From Hymenobacter puniceus (lineage in GTDB: Bacteria > Bacteroidota > Bacteroidia > Cytophagales > Hymenobacteraceae): a DNA stretch of 64,000 bases. The DNA is taken from contig NZ_JACSCX010000001.1 in NCBI RefSeq assembly GCF_014333525.1, positions 682,001 through 746,000 on the forward strand. Reading direction: 5' to 3'. The notes below the pieces were generated by a model. The model was not told where the DNA came from, ran no database searches, and saw nothing but the letters and a program-made list of their open reading frames with translations. The position numbers and the translations under genes are program-made. This document shows positions 32,473 to 43,187 of the stretch, piece by piece (within the stretch, counting starts at the first letter, position 1; every line of letters begins with the position of its first letter).

Positions 32473-33006
32473 ATGCCGGCTCCGCGCACCATCACGTTCT
32501 GCTACCGCAAGCTCATCGATACCACTACCACCCGGCTCTGGGAAAGGATGGTATTCGAGGACACGTACGCCGAGTTCCGGCTGCAGGCCCAGACGTTCAG
32601 TCAAGGCACCGCGCACCACTCGTTTGCCGAGCTGCTCCAGCACGTGCCAGGAGCCGGACAGCTACATTTTCTGGTGAGTGCGGCCGTGCGCGGCTACCTG
32701 CCGCAGCTGGGCGGGCGCGTGCCGGACATCGTCGATAATCTAGGGCGCTACTATCTGCGCTTCAGTCAGTTTCAGTTTGAAATCATCAATTCTGACCTGC
32801 ACGACAAGACGCGGCACCAAGTGGCCATCAGCTTCTACTCCGAGCCGCTGCTCTGGCACGACACCGTGGGGCCGTATCTGCTGCTGTCGGAGCCGGGAGC
32901 AGCGGCTGGGCCGGTGCTTACGAGCATGCTGCAGCTGCAGCCTTACCTGGTTATTCATTCTTTGCAAGACGCCAGCACGCATGATACCCCCGACCACGCC
33001 CGGTAA
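32473..33006 (+). CDS. Hypothetical protein
   Basis: 177-residue soluble protein with no signal peptide and no family I recognise. It has aromatic-rich segments (RYYLRFSQFQFEIINSDLHD) and ends in a histidine/aspartate-rich tail. Its last 26 bp overlap the start of the pirin-like gene, which suggests translational coupling and a shared role with that protein. The start is the ATG at 32473, 16 bp after a hairpin. Confidence 0.65.
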   Translation: MPAPRTITFCYRKLIDTTTTRLWERMVFEDTYAEFRLQAQTFSQGTAHHSFAELLQHVPGAGQLHFLVSAAVRGYLPQLGGRVPDIVDNLGRYYLRFSQFQFEIINSDLHDKTRHQVAISFYSEPLLWHDTVGPYLLLSEPGAAAGPVLTSMLQLQPYLVIHSLQDASTHDTPDHAR

Positions 33007-33685
33007 AATATTTCTGGCCGATGAGCGGGGCCTGACTGCCACCGCCCAATACCAGCGCTACGCCACCTTCAGCTTCGGCGAGTATGCGCACGCCCACAAA
33101 GAAGCGTTTGGGAAACTGCGGGCCTTCAATGAAGAAAGCCTCGCCGGCGGGCAACGCCTAGCGCTACCAGTACCCGAAAACACCTGCGTGCTGCTGCTGC
33201 CTATAACGGGCACAGTGCTGGTAGGCACGGCCCCGGGTGAGCTGGCGTCTGCCGAAGTGGAGCAGTTGCACCTGCTGCACCTGCCGGCCGGTGGCACGCT
33301 GCATTTTGCCAACCCTTACCCTACCGACGTCATCAGCTTTCTGCATGTGTGGCTGGACGCACTACCGGACCCAATCAGCTCCGCAGTAGTGGAATTTCAG
33401 TTCTCTGATCTGCGCAACCAGCTGGCGCCGCTGCTGTCACCTATGGCCAGCACAGGGCCATCTTCCCGGCTGGCATTGGGGCAGTTTGATGGGCGCGCCG
33501 AAACCACTTACCGGCTCGCCGATCCGGCAGGCAGCGTATTTGTGTTTGTACTGGTGGGCGCTTTCGAGGTAGAAGGCCGCCTCTTGCACGAGAAGGACGG
33601 CCTGGCCCTTTGGGACACGGCGGCCGTTGAGCTGGAAGCCCTCAGCCCCGCTGCGCTAGTGCTTGTAGTGGAGCTGCCGGCCTAG
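32981..33685 (+). CDS. Pirin-like (bicupin) protein
   Basis: 234-residue cupin-type protein. The N-terminal part (KIFLADERGLTATAQYQRY) and the C-terminal VFVFVLVGAFEVEGRLLHEK, then DGLALWDTAAVELEALS, resemble the pirin/quercetin-dioxygenase-like family. The classical metal-binding histidine cluster is not obvious in the N-terminal cupin, so catalytic activity is doubtful. The ATG at 32981 lies inside the preceding gene (26-bp overlap). It ends 3 bp before the stop of the convergent response regulator. Confidence 0.75.
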   Translation: MIPPTTPGKIFLADERGLTATAQYQRYATFSFGEYAHAHKEAFGKLRAFNEESLAGGQRLALPVPENTCVLLLPITGTVLVGTAPGELASAEVEQLHLLHLPAGGTLHFANPYPTDVISFLHVWLDALPDPISSAVVEFQFSDLRNQLAPLLSPMASTGPSSRLALGQFDGRAETTYRLADPAGSVFVFVLVGAFEVEGRLLHEKDGLALWDTAAVELEALSPAALVLVVELPA

Positions 33686-33688
33686 CCG

Positions 33689-34435
33689 CTAGCGCCAGCG
33701 GCTCAGAAACTGGTCGAAGGCCTCGCGGTAGCCGTCGCTCACCGGAATGGTTTCCTCGCCGATCTGCACGGTGCCCCGCCCCACCGAGTGGATGTGGTTC
33801 AGCCCCACGATGTACGACCGGTGGATGCGCATGAACTGCCGGGGCGGTAGGCTTTCCTCCAGCGCCTTCAGGCTCGTGAGGGAAAGCAACGGCCGAGCCT
33901 CGCCCTGGCGGTACACTTTCACGTAGTCTTTCAGGCCCTCGATGTAGCGAATGGAGCTGTAGGGCACGCGCACCAGCTGGTATTCCACTTTCAAATACAG
34001 GTAGTCTTCGGTGGGCTCGGGTGCGGCGGCGGGCGGGGCTGGCGCGGCCACACGCGGCGTGGCGTAGGCCAGGGCGCGCTGCGCGGTCTGCAGAAACTCG
34101 TCGTAGGTGAAGGGCTTGAGCAGGTAGTCGAGCGCATCCACTTTGTAGCCTTCCAGCGCATACTGGTTGAAGGCCGTAGTGAATACCACCCGCGGCCCCG
34201 TGCTCGCCGGGCCCTGGCTGCCCAGCACGCGGGCCAGCTCCAGGCCGTTGAGGTCGGGCATCTGGATATCGAGGAAAATCAAATCGACGGCGGGCCCCTG
34301 CGGCAAACCGCGCAAAGCCGCCACGGCACTCCCGTAGCTGCCCACCAGCTTCAGAAACGGCGTTTTCTCGATAAAGCTACCCACCAGCTTCAGGGCCAGC
34401 GGCTCGTCGTCGACGGCAATGCAGTTCAGGATCAT
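33689..34435 (-). CDS. LytTR-family response regulator
   Basis: 248-residue response regulator. The receiver domain (residues 1-120) has the phospho-acceptor aspartate in DLIFLDIQMPDLNG, acidic pair DDEP near the N-terminus, and lysine in YLLKPF. The C-terminal LytTR DNA-binding domain (about 145-245) includes YIEGLKDYVKVYRQGE and FMRIHRSYIVGLNHI. It overlaps the sensor kinase gene by 4 bp (ATGA). The pair resembles LytS/LytR-type systems that control surface properties in many bacteria. The targets are unknown. Confidence 0.95.
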   Translation of the reverse strand: MILNCIAVDDEPLALKLVGSFIEKTPFLKLVGSYGSAVAALRGLPQGPAVDLIFLDIQMPDLNGLELARVLGSQGPASTGPRVVFTTAFNQYALEGYKVDALDYLLKPFTYDEFLQTAQRALAYATPRVAAPAPPAAAPEPTEDYLYLKVEYQLVRVPYSSIRYIEGLKDYVKVYRQGEARPLLSLTSLKALEESLPPRQFMRIHRSYIVGLNHIHSVGRGTVQIGEETIPVSDGYREAFDQFLSRWR

Positions 34436-35550
34436 GGCAGCAAAGTAAGGGTCAGGTGCACCAGGTATTGGTTTTCCGGCGTGCGTTCGGTGATGCGGAG
34501 CGTGTGGCGGCCCGGATACAGCAGCTCCAGACGCCGCCGGGTGTTTGTCAGCCCAATGCCGCTGTTGTGGTCCAAGGAAACCGGCCGGTCGTCGAACACG
34601 GTGTTGCGCACTTCCACCTCCAGCGTGTGGGGCGTAGGCTGCCGCACACTGATGGCCACCCGGCTCGGTGCCAGCGCGCTGACGCCATGTTTGAAGGCGT
34701 TTTCCACGAAGGTCAGCAGCAGCATTGGGGCCACCGAAACGTCCTGCAGAACCTCGGGGGTATGGTAGTGCACCGTCACGTTGTCGGTGAGGCGGAGTTG
34801 CATCAGGTCGAGGTAGTCGCCTACAAACTGCAGCTCCTGGCGTAGCGGCGTGGCGCTGGCCTGCGTTTCGTAGAGCACATAGCGCATCATCCGGGAAAGG
34901 CGGTGCAGGGCCTCGCGGGCCTGGTCGCCGTCGAGCAGCGTGAGGGCGTAGATGTTGTTGAGCGTGTTGAAGAAAAAATGCGGGTTGATCTGGGCCTTCA
35001 GCCAGGAAAGCTCGGTAGCCATTTTCTCCTGCTCCAGCGCCTGCCGTAGCTGCGCCTCACGCTGTCCACGCTGCACAGCCGCCACGCTGGTTCCCAGCCC
35101 CAACACCAACAGCGTAGACAGCAACACGGCCGGGTCCAGCCAGCTGTGGCGCGGCGGGCCCGGTCTGCCAGCCATTCGTGTGGCAGCAGCCGACGGACGC
35201 GGTGGCCCGTCTGGTTTCCGGCCATCAAAACTCAGGCCCGGTACAGTAGCATACTGGTTTTCTAGCACCTGCCGCAGCCCGCCGTGGGTGCCTACCACTA
35301 CTGCCGCCAGCAGGCCCACCAAACCCAGATACAGCCCCACGCGCCCCCGATACAGCAGGCGGGGCACTGCCCACTCCATATTCAGGTACAGAATTCCCAG
35401 CGTAACGGCCAGCAGGCCCGTTTTCAGGGAGTAGTGTACGGCTGCGGGGTACTGGCCGGCCGGCTGCGTAAACACCAGCACCCCAAGCAGCAGCCATAGC
35501 ACCAAGTGAAGCACTAGAGCCTGGGTTGGGCGAAAAGCAGAAAGGTCCAT
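34432..35550 (-). CDS. LytS-type sensor histidine kinase
   Basis: 372-residue kinase. Four hydrophobic segments occupy about residues 10-175, with a short extracytoplasmic-looking loop. The His_kinase domain has the phospho-acceptor histidine in LKAQINPHFFFNTLNNIYAL, and the ATPase domain has LLTFVENAFKHGVSAL (N box) and NSGIGLTNTRRRLELLY (G box). No separate sensor domain is present, so sensing is probably through the membrane part. The start is the ATG at 35550. An upstream frame extension is not supported. It overlaps the response regulator by 4 bp. Confidence 0.93.
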   Translation of the reverse strand: MDLSAFRPTQALVLHLVLWLLLGVLVFTQPAGQYPAAVHYSLKTGLLAVTLGILYLNMEWAVPRLLYRGRVGLYLGLVGLLAAVVVGTHGGLRQVLENQYATVPGLSFDGRKPDGPPRPSAAATRMAGRPGPPRHSWLDPAVLLSTLLVLGLGTSVAAVQRGQREAQLRQALEQEKMATELSWLKAQINPHFFFNTLNNIYALTLLDGDQAREALHRLSRMMRYVLYETQASATPLRQELQFVGDYLDLMQLRLTDNVTVHYHTPEVLQDVSVAPMLLLTFVENAFKHGVSALAPSRVAISVRQPTPHTLEVEVRNTVFDDRPVSLDHNSGIGLTNTRRRLELLYPGRHTLRITERTPENQYLVHLTLTLLP

Positions 35551-35697
35551 CCGGCAGGTGGCAAGTGAAACGTCTTGCAAGCTACGTACCCCGGCCCCGA
35601 TTCGCGGCCGCAACTCGCCCCCACCGCCCACGACACCGACCAACGCCCCATTTTCTTCGCTGACTGCCAAGGTAGCTAATCCAAGCTGCGGAGAAGC

Positions 35698-35855
35698 CGC
35701 GTAGCGGCGACAGGTGTGTTGTCCATCCATCGACAGCCGGCAAAAGCCCCGTAGCGGCGACAGATTCGCCGGCAGATAGTCCTACAACCCTGCCGCCGCT
35801 ATGCGGCTTGTTGCAGGGAACAGCTGACTTACTACACACCTGTCGCCGCTACGCG
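35698..35855. repeat. Inverted repeat region built on TAGCGGCGACAGGTGTG
   Basis: Two perfect 22-nt inverted arms (35698-35719 and 35834-35855) contain GTAGCGGCGACAGGTGTG. Between them are a third, direct partial copy (35750-35763), a TGCCGCCGCTATGCGG relative and GCCGGCA repeats. It occupies the 481-bp gap between the kinase and uvrB (35551-36031), where no credible gene is seen. It looks like a compound interspersed repeat. Confidence 0.8.
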
Positions 35856-35965
35856 ACTCTTCCGCAACTTGGGTTAGCTATATGAACAGCCGCCGGACTA
35901 CTACTGGCAAAGTCATCCAAGCGCTTCGACTGGAAGCGGTGCAGCAGCAGTAAGCCACCCGCAAA

Positions 35966-36004
35966 AAAGGGCGCATCCGGCCAATGCAGCCAGATGCGCC
36001 CTTT
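35966..36004 (-). terminator. Intrinsic terminator after uvrB
   Basis: A 12-bp stem AAAGGGCGCATC with its complement closes a 15-nt loop. On the minus strand TTTTTT follows it. It begins 27 bp after the uvrB stop codon. Confidence 0.88.
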
Positions 36005-36031
36005 CGTGAACCATAAAAAGCCAACGGCTCT

Positions 36032-38068
<2,037 letters not shown>

Positions 38069-38165
38069 GCAACAGGAAAAGTGGACGCCGGAATGCCCGG
38101 CCGCCGGCCAGAAAGCCAGCCTAGCATAACTGCATTAGCAAAGTGTAGGTTTCCCGGCAAACAAA

Positions 38166-38194
38166 AAAACCTGTCCGGCGGGCGGACAGGTTTT
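38166..38194 (-). terminator. Intrinsic terminator after the 38216 lipoprotein gene
   Basis: A 12-bp stem AAAACCTGTCCG with its complement closes a 5-nt loop, followed by seven U on the minus strand. Confidence 0.88.
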
Positions 38195-38215
38195 GCTGGA
38201 ACGTAGCGGCAATGC

Positions 38216-38797
38216 TCAGCCACCCGGCTGAATCCGGATGATTTTGTTGAGCTCAGCCCATTTCACCAAGCTGTTTGTCTGCATTTGCTGCATCCAGAAC
38301 TTCTCGGCACAGAGCGGCACTCCCAGATGGCACGACTTGACCATCGTTGGCTGCTCCTGCAGGGCCAGCCGCTGAACGGTAGCCTGCCAGTCCTGCTGGT
38401 TGGCCACGGTCATGTCCAGTAGGCGCGGAATGACGGTGAGGGCGCGGGTTTGGTAGTGCAGGTACACGTTGCCGTCTTTCACCGCCTTCCAGGGGCCCGT
38501 ATTGATGTAGGGCTTGCGGTTCAGCTCCCGCACTACATAGTCGATGCTGTCGGCGGGCAGCGCGGAAATGTAGACCGGGCCCATAATCGACTTGATGACA
38601 AAAGACTGACTGTTGAACAGTTGAAAAGTCTGCGGCAGCGTCGTCGTTTCGTGCATGCCCACCAGCAGCTCGCCGGCTACATAGGTGCCGTCGGAACACT
38701 CCATAGGCGGGCAGAACGGCAGTTCCGGCTCTACGTCTTCCCTATGGTTGCACGAAGCCACTGCCAATGCCAGCAAGAGAAAGTAGGTGTAGCGCAT
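38216..38797 (-). CDS. Hypothetical lipoprotein
   Basis: 193-residue lipoprotein: signal peptide with lipobox AVASCNHRED (cysteine near residue 16), followed by an acidic stretch. The mature protein has four cysteines in pairs (FCPPMECSDG, and CHLGVPLC) that could form disulfides. A central part (SFVIKSIMGPVYISALPADS) suggests a small alpha/beta domain, perhaps an inhibitor or binding module. No family recognised. It lies between uvrB and a sigma-linked outer-membrane protein gene and has its own terminator. Confidence 0.65.
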   Translation of the reverse strand: MRYTYFLLLALAVASCNHREDVEPELPFCPPMECSDGTYVAGELLVGMHETTTLPQTFQLFNSQSFVIKSIMGPVYISALPADSIDYVVRELNRKPYINTGPWKAVKDGNVYLHYQTRALTVIPRLLDMTVANQQDWQATVQRLALQEQPTMVKSCHLGVPLCAEKFWMQQMQTNSLVKWAELNKIIRIQPGG

Positions 38798-38844
38798 AAG
38801 AAAAGAGCTTTATGAGTGTCGAGTGTCAATACTTCTGTTGCTGA

Positions 38845-40491
38845 TCAGCGGCGGGCTACGGCAGTAGACGTGGCGTTGCCGAACTCCACACTGGCTTCCA
38901 GACCCACAGAATAGGGGCGGCTGCGCCGGGTAAAGCTACCGGCCGGCCGGTCGTTGAGAGTATTAAGCCCGGCCTCTACTTTCGGACCCAGCGCCAGGCG
39001 CCACGTGGCGTTAGCAGGCTGGTAGCGCACACCGGCCCCGCTTTGCACCGAGCCCAGCACCTTGCGGTAAGGCGAGCTGGTAGAAGCCAAGCTGTAGGTG
39101 GTGGTAGCTTCGGGCACACCTTCCAGCTCGGTGCGGGTTTTCAGCAGTACATTCATGGCGGCACCTACTTTGGCATAGAGGGCCCAGCCTTTCTTGGAGT
39201 TGGTGGTGTAGCGCACGTTCACGGGCACACTGGCTGTCTGGTAGCGGTAGCGTACATTCCGCAACGCTCTATCTGCATTGGGCCGCAAAGCATTGCCGGT
39301 CGGGCTGCGGTCGGCAGTGGCAGCAGCTACTATAGGAGACTTACCATCCAGAAACGCCCAGGAGCTAGCCGAGGTAGCTTGCTGCTGGCCGGCAGCCAAA
39401 CCGGTTTCCACGGCCCAATGGCGGTTTAGGGTGTAGTTAGCCAGCACGGCCACCTGCTGCCCCAGCCCAGACTGCAGCGTGGAACGATACTCTGAGGCCG
39501 CCATTTCGTAGGCTTGCTCCTGAACATCAGCCGACGAGAAACTCACAGAGTTCGAGGATGTGGCACCTGCCCGGGAGGCACGCGAATAGTCGATGTTGGG
39601 AGTGAAAGCCGAGGCGGCATAGCCTGCACTCAGCTTCCAGCGCCGACGACGCGCGGGCACGGGCTGCTCTTCCTCCGATAATGCTGCCGGCACCGCCTGC
39701 GCTTTAGGCAAAGTGGCCGCCAGTAGCACGGTAGCAGCCGGAGCAGAAGTTGCCACAGCGGGCCGCCCGAAACCATTGGCGGAATTGCCGGCAAACCCGG
39801 AGTAGCCCATCATCAACGACTCTGTACTGCCAACAGATGGCCATACCGTAGTGCCGGTGGGCACTGTATAGCCTGCCTCCTGCATCAGCAGAGAACCCAA
39901 CGTAGCGGCGCCAGGCTGGCGGCTGGTATATCCTCTAAAGCGCTGCTCGGCGCCAGTAGCATCGGCCAAGTAGCCGTTCGGGCGAGTGGCTGCCCTGGCA
40001 GCGGCGGTTGGCGGCGCGACAGTTGAGTTATGGGCCAGTGCATAGCCTGTAACATCTGAAGCAACTGGCATTTCAGTTTGTTGGCGGAAGCTGTTGGCGG
40101 CAGCCTCAGCCAGGCCGGATTGCAAACGATAACTGTCAGCCTGATAAGTGCGGTCAGCAGGAGCGTCGGTAGCACTTGTGGCAGCGCTGCTGTTTTGGAG
40201 GCTGTTAGTAGTGGGTACAGAAGCTGAAGCCACGTCAGTGGTATTCGGCTGCAGCGTCAGCCAGGTGCCGCCGCCAGCCAGCAGCAGCAGCGAGGCGGCA
40301 GCGGCCCAGCGGTAGCCCAGCAGACGGCGGCGGTACGTATCGTTTTGCTGCACCAGTAGCTCATGGTCGAGCTGCTCCCAGAGGCTGGCTCGCGGAGTTA
40401 CTTCCGCTTCGGCAAACTTCTGCCGAAACAGATGTTCCAGGTCGCCGGTCGGGCGTGGGTCAGGGGTATGATTAGGATCGGAAAGTGCCAT
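38845..40491 (-). CDS. Sigma-linked membrane protein with C-terminal beta-barrel-like domain
   Basis: 548-residue protein. Residues about 10-55 look like the cytoplasmic part of a sigma regulator (LEHLFRQKFAEAEVTPRASL). One membrane segment follows at about 63-82 (WAAAASLLLLAGGGTWLTL), then a long Ala/Thr/Ser-rich linker, and about the last 220 residues resemble an outer-membrane beta-barrel domain (NYTLNRHWAVETGLAAGQQQ, then VNVRYTTNSKKGWALYAKVG). The start is the ATG at 40491, so it overlaps the sigma gene by 20 bp. It may act as the anti-sigma partner of that sigma factor. Inference from position and layout. Confidence 0.75.
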   Translation of the reverse strand: MALSDPNHTPDPRPTGDLEHLFRQKFAEAEVTPRASLWEQLDHELLVQQNDTYRRRLLGYRWAAAASLLLLAGGGTWLTLQPNTTDVASASVPTTNSLQNSSAATSATDAPADRTYQADSYRLQSGLAEAAANSFRQQTEMPVASDVTGYALAHNSTVAPPTAAARAATRPNGYLADATGAEQRFRGYTSRQPGAATLGSLLMQEAGYTVPTGTTVWPSVGSTESLMMGYSGFAGNSANGFGRPAVATSAPAATVLLAATLPKAQAVPAALSEEEQPVPARRRRWKLSAGYAASAFTPNIDYSRASRAGATSSNSVSFSSADVQEQAYEMAASEYRSTLQSGLGQQVAVLANYTLNRHWAVETGLAAGQQQATSASSWAFLDGKSPIVAAATADRSPTGNALRPNADRALRNVRYRYQTASVPVNVRYTTNSKKGWALYAKVGAAMNVLLKTRTELEGVPEATTTYSLASTSSPYRKVLGSVQSGAGVRYQPANATWRLALGPKVEAGLNTLNDRPAGSFTRRSRPYSVGLEASVEFGNATSTAVARR

Positions 40492-41071
40492 TCTTGGATT
40501 GCGCATCGAGGCGCTCGACTTTAGACTTCAAAATTGCCCGGGCCCGGGAATACTGCGACTTGCTGGTGCCTTCGGAAATACCCAGCATCTCGCCGATTTC
40601 TTTGTGGCCGTAGCCTTCGATGGCAAACAGGTTGAACACCATTCGATAGCGGGGCGCCAGCTCCTGTATCATGGCCATCAGGTCTTCGAACCCGTAGTTG
40701 GAGAGAGTAAACTCCTCGCCGGCCAGTTCCTCGGGGTAGTCGCCGTCGCTGACTGCTACCAGCGGAGCGTTGCGGCGGTGCTGGCGCAGGGCTGCATTCA
40801 CCATAATCCGGCGAATCCAGAACTCCAGCGGGCACTCGCGGCGGAAGCTGCTCAGGTTCTTGAACACCGTAATAAACCCTTCCTGCAGCACGTCCTCAGC
40901 CTCAAATGTGGTTTGGGCATAGCGCAGGCACACGGCCATCATACGGGCTGCAAATCGTTCGTAGAGGTACTTCTGCATCAGGCGGCTGCCCGCCAGGCAG
41001 CCATCGAGCAGCTCAGCCTCGCTGAGTTGGGCAGGCGGGACAAGTGGGCGCACGGCAGAAGGGGGCAGCAT
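40472..41071 (-). CDS. RNA polymerase ECF-type sigma factor
   Basis: 199-residue sigma-70-family factor. Region 2 is in RYAQTTFEAEDVLQEGFITV and FRRECPLEFWIRRIMVNAAL. Region 4 is in YGHKEIGEMLGISEGTSKSQ and YSRARAILKSKVE. The start is set at the ATG at 41071 (MLPPSAVRPLVPP). The frame is open to 41512, but that extension is Arg/Ser-rich, has no family character and is probably not translated. It overlaps the next gene by 20 bp, which is likely its membrane-bound regulator. Confidence 0.9.
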   Translation of the reverse strand: MLPPSAVRPLVPPAQLSEAELLDGCLAGSRLMQKYLYERFAARMMAVCLRYAQTTFEAEDVLQEGFITVFKNLSSFRRECPLEFWIRRIMVNAALRQHRRNAPLVAVSDGDYPEELAGEEFTLSNYGFEDLMAMIQELAPRYRMVFNLFAIEGYGHKEIGEMLGISEGTSKSQYSRARAILKSKVERLDAQSKNGTFRS

Positions 41072-41627
41072 GTGAGCTTCCGATGATGCAGCCGGCGCAC
41101 CGGCCAGCATGCTCCGCAACCCACTCAGAGGCTGCAGCGCCGACGACAGCGCACTCACTTGCCTGGCCGGCCAGCGGCGCCGGTGCCGTGGATAGCGAGC
41201 AGGCCCTGAGGTAGCGTACGCTGAGTAAATAAGGAAGACATAGGGCAGAAACAGAGAATCGAAGGATAGCCGGTTGCGGCCCAACGGCCACCACACCCCC
41301 AAGAGCCCGGCACGCGGCGCGGCGGTTGCATGTGCAGTTGAATATCCGTAAAAAAAATTACCGCCGCTGCCTCCCTTTTTCTGCTTGGATAACGGTGAGA
41401 ACCTGACTGGCTGCCAGCCGCTGTGCCAGCAGAGTGATACCTGACTAGCAGCGCGCAGTAGTGTTAGTCGGATGGCTGCTCTAGATAAGGCCGTGGCAGA
41501 ACCCTTGGGCACAGAACCTTGCTTTCCGGAAGCGAGTATACTGGCTACTCTGCTTGCATGTAGCTACATGCGTGGCTGCCTGCACCTGGTCTTACACTGA
41601 CATCCTTTCACCTCAACCTTACCGCCC
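41072..41627. other. Intergenic region between divergent sigma and wrbA genes
   Basis: About 550 bp with no credible gene. The only structure I see is a perfect 16-bp palindrome at 41556-41571 upstream of wrbA. No TAnnTTTG element with good spacing is found for either gene, so the promoters here may belong to alternative sigma factors. Confidence 0.5.
41556..41571. promoter_or_regulatory. Perfect 16-bp palindrome upstream of wrbA
   Basis: GCATGTAGCTACATGC is fully self-complementary and lies 56 bp before the wrbA start codon. It could be an operator for a dimeric regulator. Confidence 0.5.
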
Positions 41628-42242
41628 ATGAAAACGCTGATTCTATTCTACTCCACTTATGGCCACGTGTTCAAACTGGCCGAGGCTATGGCCGAAGGTG
41701 CCCGCGAGGTGGAGGGCAACGAAGTGGTTATCAAGAAAGTACCGGAAACCCTGCCCAAGCAGCTTCTGGACCAGATTGGGGCCACCGAAGCACAGAAGGC
41801 TTTCGACCATATCAGCGTAGCTACGCCGGAAGAACTGGCCGACTACGACGCTATTATTGTAGGTGTGCCCACGCGCTACGGCAACATGTGCGGCCAGATG
41901 CAGGCTTTCTGGGATGCAACTGGTGGCCTGTGGGCTAAAGGCGCGCTGGTAGGCAAAGTGGGCGGTGCCTTCGTGAGTACTGCTACGCAGCATGGCGGCC
42001 AGGAAACCACTATTCGGGCGGTGCATACTATGCAGCTGCACCACGGTTTTGTGCTGGTGGGTTTGCCGTATGCGTGGCAGGGCCAGATGGGCCATGAAAC
42101 CGTAACGGGCGGCACGCCTTATGGGGCCAGCACCGTGGCCGGTGGCCAGGGCGAGCGGCAACCAAGTGGCAACGAGCTGGAAGGTGCCCGCTACCAAGGA
42201 CGCCACACCGCTGAAATTGCCAAAAAGCTGAGCGCTAAGTAA
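41628..42242 (+). CDS. wrbA: NAD(P)H:quinone oxidoreductase, WrbA family
   Basis: 204-residue flavodoxin-like FMN protein that reduces quinones by two electrons and protects against redox cycling. The phosphate-binding loop is [15 protein letters not shown] (residues 6-20). Other family blocks are [20 protein letters not shown] near 85 and [12 protein letters not shown] near 112. The length is typical. It stands between two divergent sigma modules and has a strong terminator. A stress role fits this setting. Confidence 0.96.
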   Translation: MKTLILFYSTYGHVFKLAEAMAEGAREVEGNEVVIKKVPETLPKQLLDQIGATEAQKAFDHISVATPEELADYDAIIVGVPTRYGNMCGQMQAFWDATGGLWAKGALVGKVGGAFVSTATQHGGQETTIRAVHTMQLHHGFVLVGLPYAWQGQMGHETVTGGTPYGASTVAGGQGERQPSGNELEGARYQGRHTAEIAKKLSAK

Positions 42243-42300
42243 TACGCGTTTTATTTTCTACGTTTACGTTAGAATCGTTCCGCACACCTCCTGCAACCTA

Positions 42301-42337
42301 AGCCAACCACTCCGCAACGGGTGGTTGGCTTTTTTTG
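42301..42337 (+). terminator. Intrinsic terminator after wrbA
   Basis: A 10-bp stem AGCCAACCAC with its complement closes a 10-nt loop, followed by seven T. The remaining stretch to 42571 shows no gene. An AT-rich AATAATTTTC string near 42541-42550 could belong to the next promoter. Confidence 0.92.
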
Positions 42338-42571
42338 TCCCCCTGTATCCCGGCTCCTGCCTGTGCCTGCAGCTTTGCTCGCCGCCCAAATACGAGCATG
42401 CCTCCGGGCAGGAAGAGAGTGCAAGAAGGGCCAAGCACACTTTTGCAATTGCAGCAGCCGCGTGGCCAGAGAGGAATAAACAGTAGGCTGTCGGGCCCGC
42501 CAAGCCGGCGGTATGCTCGCGCTTATCAGCTTTTCTGAAAAATAATTTTCGGAGCTTGTAACGAATGAGCA

Positions 42572-43177
42572 TTGGGGCGGTACTCAGGGCAGCAACACTT
42601 CTTCACGCTTCGTCAACCGCCGCCTTCCGTGCCCGCAGCCGCCTCTCTCAGCGACGAAACCCTCATGCAGCAGGTGCAAGCCGGTGACCTAAACCAGCTT
42701 ACTCCTTTGTTTGAGCGCTACCACGGCCCGTTGTTTGGCTTCCTGGCACGCCTCAACAACGGCGACCGGGACACCGCTCAGGATTTAACCCAAAATGTAT
42801 TTCTACGCCTGCTGAAGTATCGCGCCAGCTATCAGCCAGGTCTGGTGTTTAGAACCTGGCTTTACCAACTGGCCCGGCACGTGCACGCCGACCACTGGCA
42901 GCGGCGGGTGCCGCTACCTACCGAGCTGGAAACTCTGGAGCGCACTGCTTTCCATGGCCGCGCTGCCCAGGCCCAGCAAGCTGCCGCCACGCAGTGCCAT
43001 GGGGTACAGGAGGCGTTGGCCTTGCTGCCACCCGCCCAGCGCGAAGTACTGGAGCTGCACCGGTTTCAGGGGTTCAGCTACGCTGAAATCGGGGAGCTGC
43101 TGGGGTGCACAGAAGGCGCCGCCCGCGTGAAAGCGCACCGCGCACTGGAAGCCTTGCGCGCCATTTACTTCCATTGA
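42572..43177 (+). CDS. RNA polymerase ECF sigma factor
   Basis: 201-residue ECF sigma factor. Region 2 is visible in LFERYHGPLFGFLARLNNGD and DTAQDLTQNVFLRLLKYRAS, and region 4 in FQGFSYAEIGELLGCTEGAA and RVKAHRALEALR. The start is taken as TTG at 42572; a GTG at 42629 would give a more compact N-terminus, and no ATG fits. An anti-sigma gene begins 10 bp after its stop and is followed by envelope genes, so the whole stretch to 48397 may be one regulon. Confidence 0.9.
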   Translation: MGRYSGQQHFFTLRQPPPSVPAAASLSDETLMQQVQAGDLNQLTPLFERYHGPLFGFLARLNNGDRDTAQDLTQNVFLRLLKYRASYQPGLVFRTWLYQLARHVHADHWQRRVPLPTELETLERTAFHGRAAQAQQAAATQCHGVQEALALLPPAQREVLELHRFQGFSYAEIGELLGCTEGAARVKAHRALEALRAIYFH

Positions 43178-43187
43178 TCTACCAGCC

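Noticed and set aside
35882..35953. 23-codon ATG-started frame between the kinase repeat region and uvrB
   Set aside because: Too short, no ribosome-binding site or family, lies beside repeat sequence.
41072..41512. N-terminal extension of the sigma factor at 40472
   Set aside because: The added residues are low-complexity and basic, no sigma factor has such an extension here, and an ATG with normal spacing exists at 41071.
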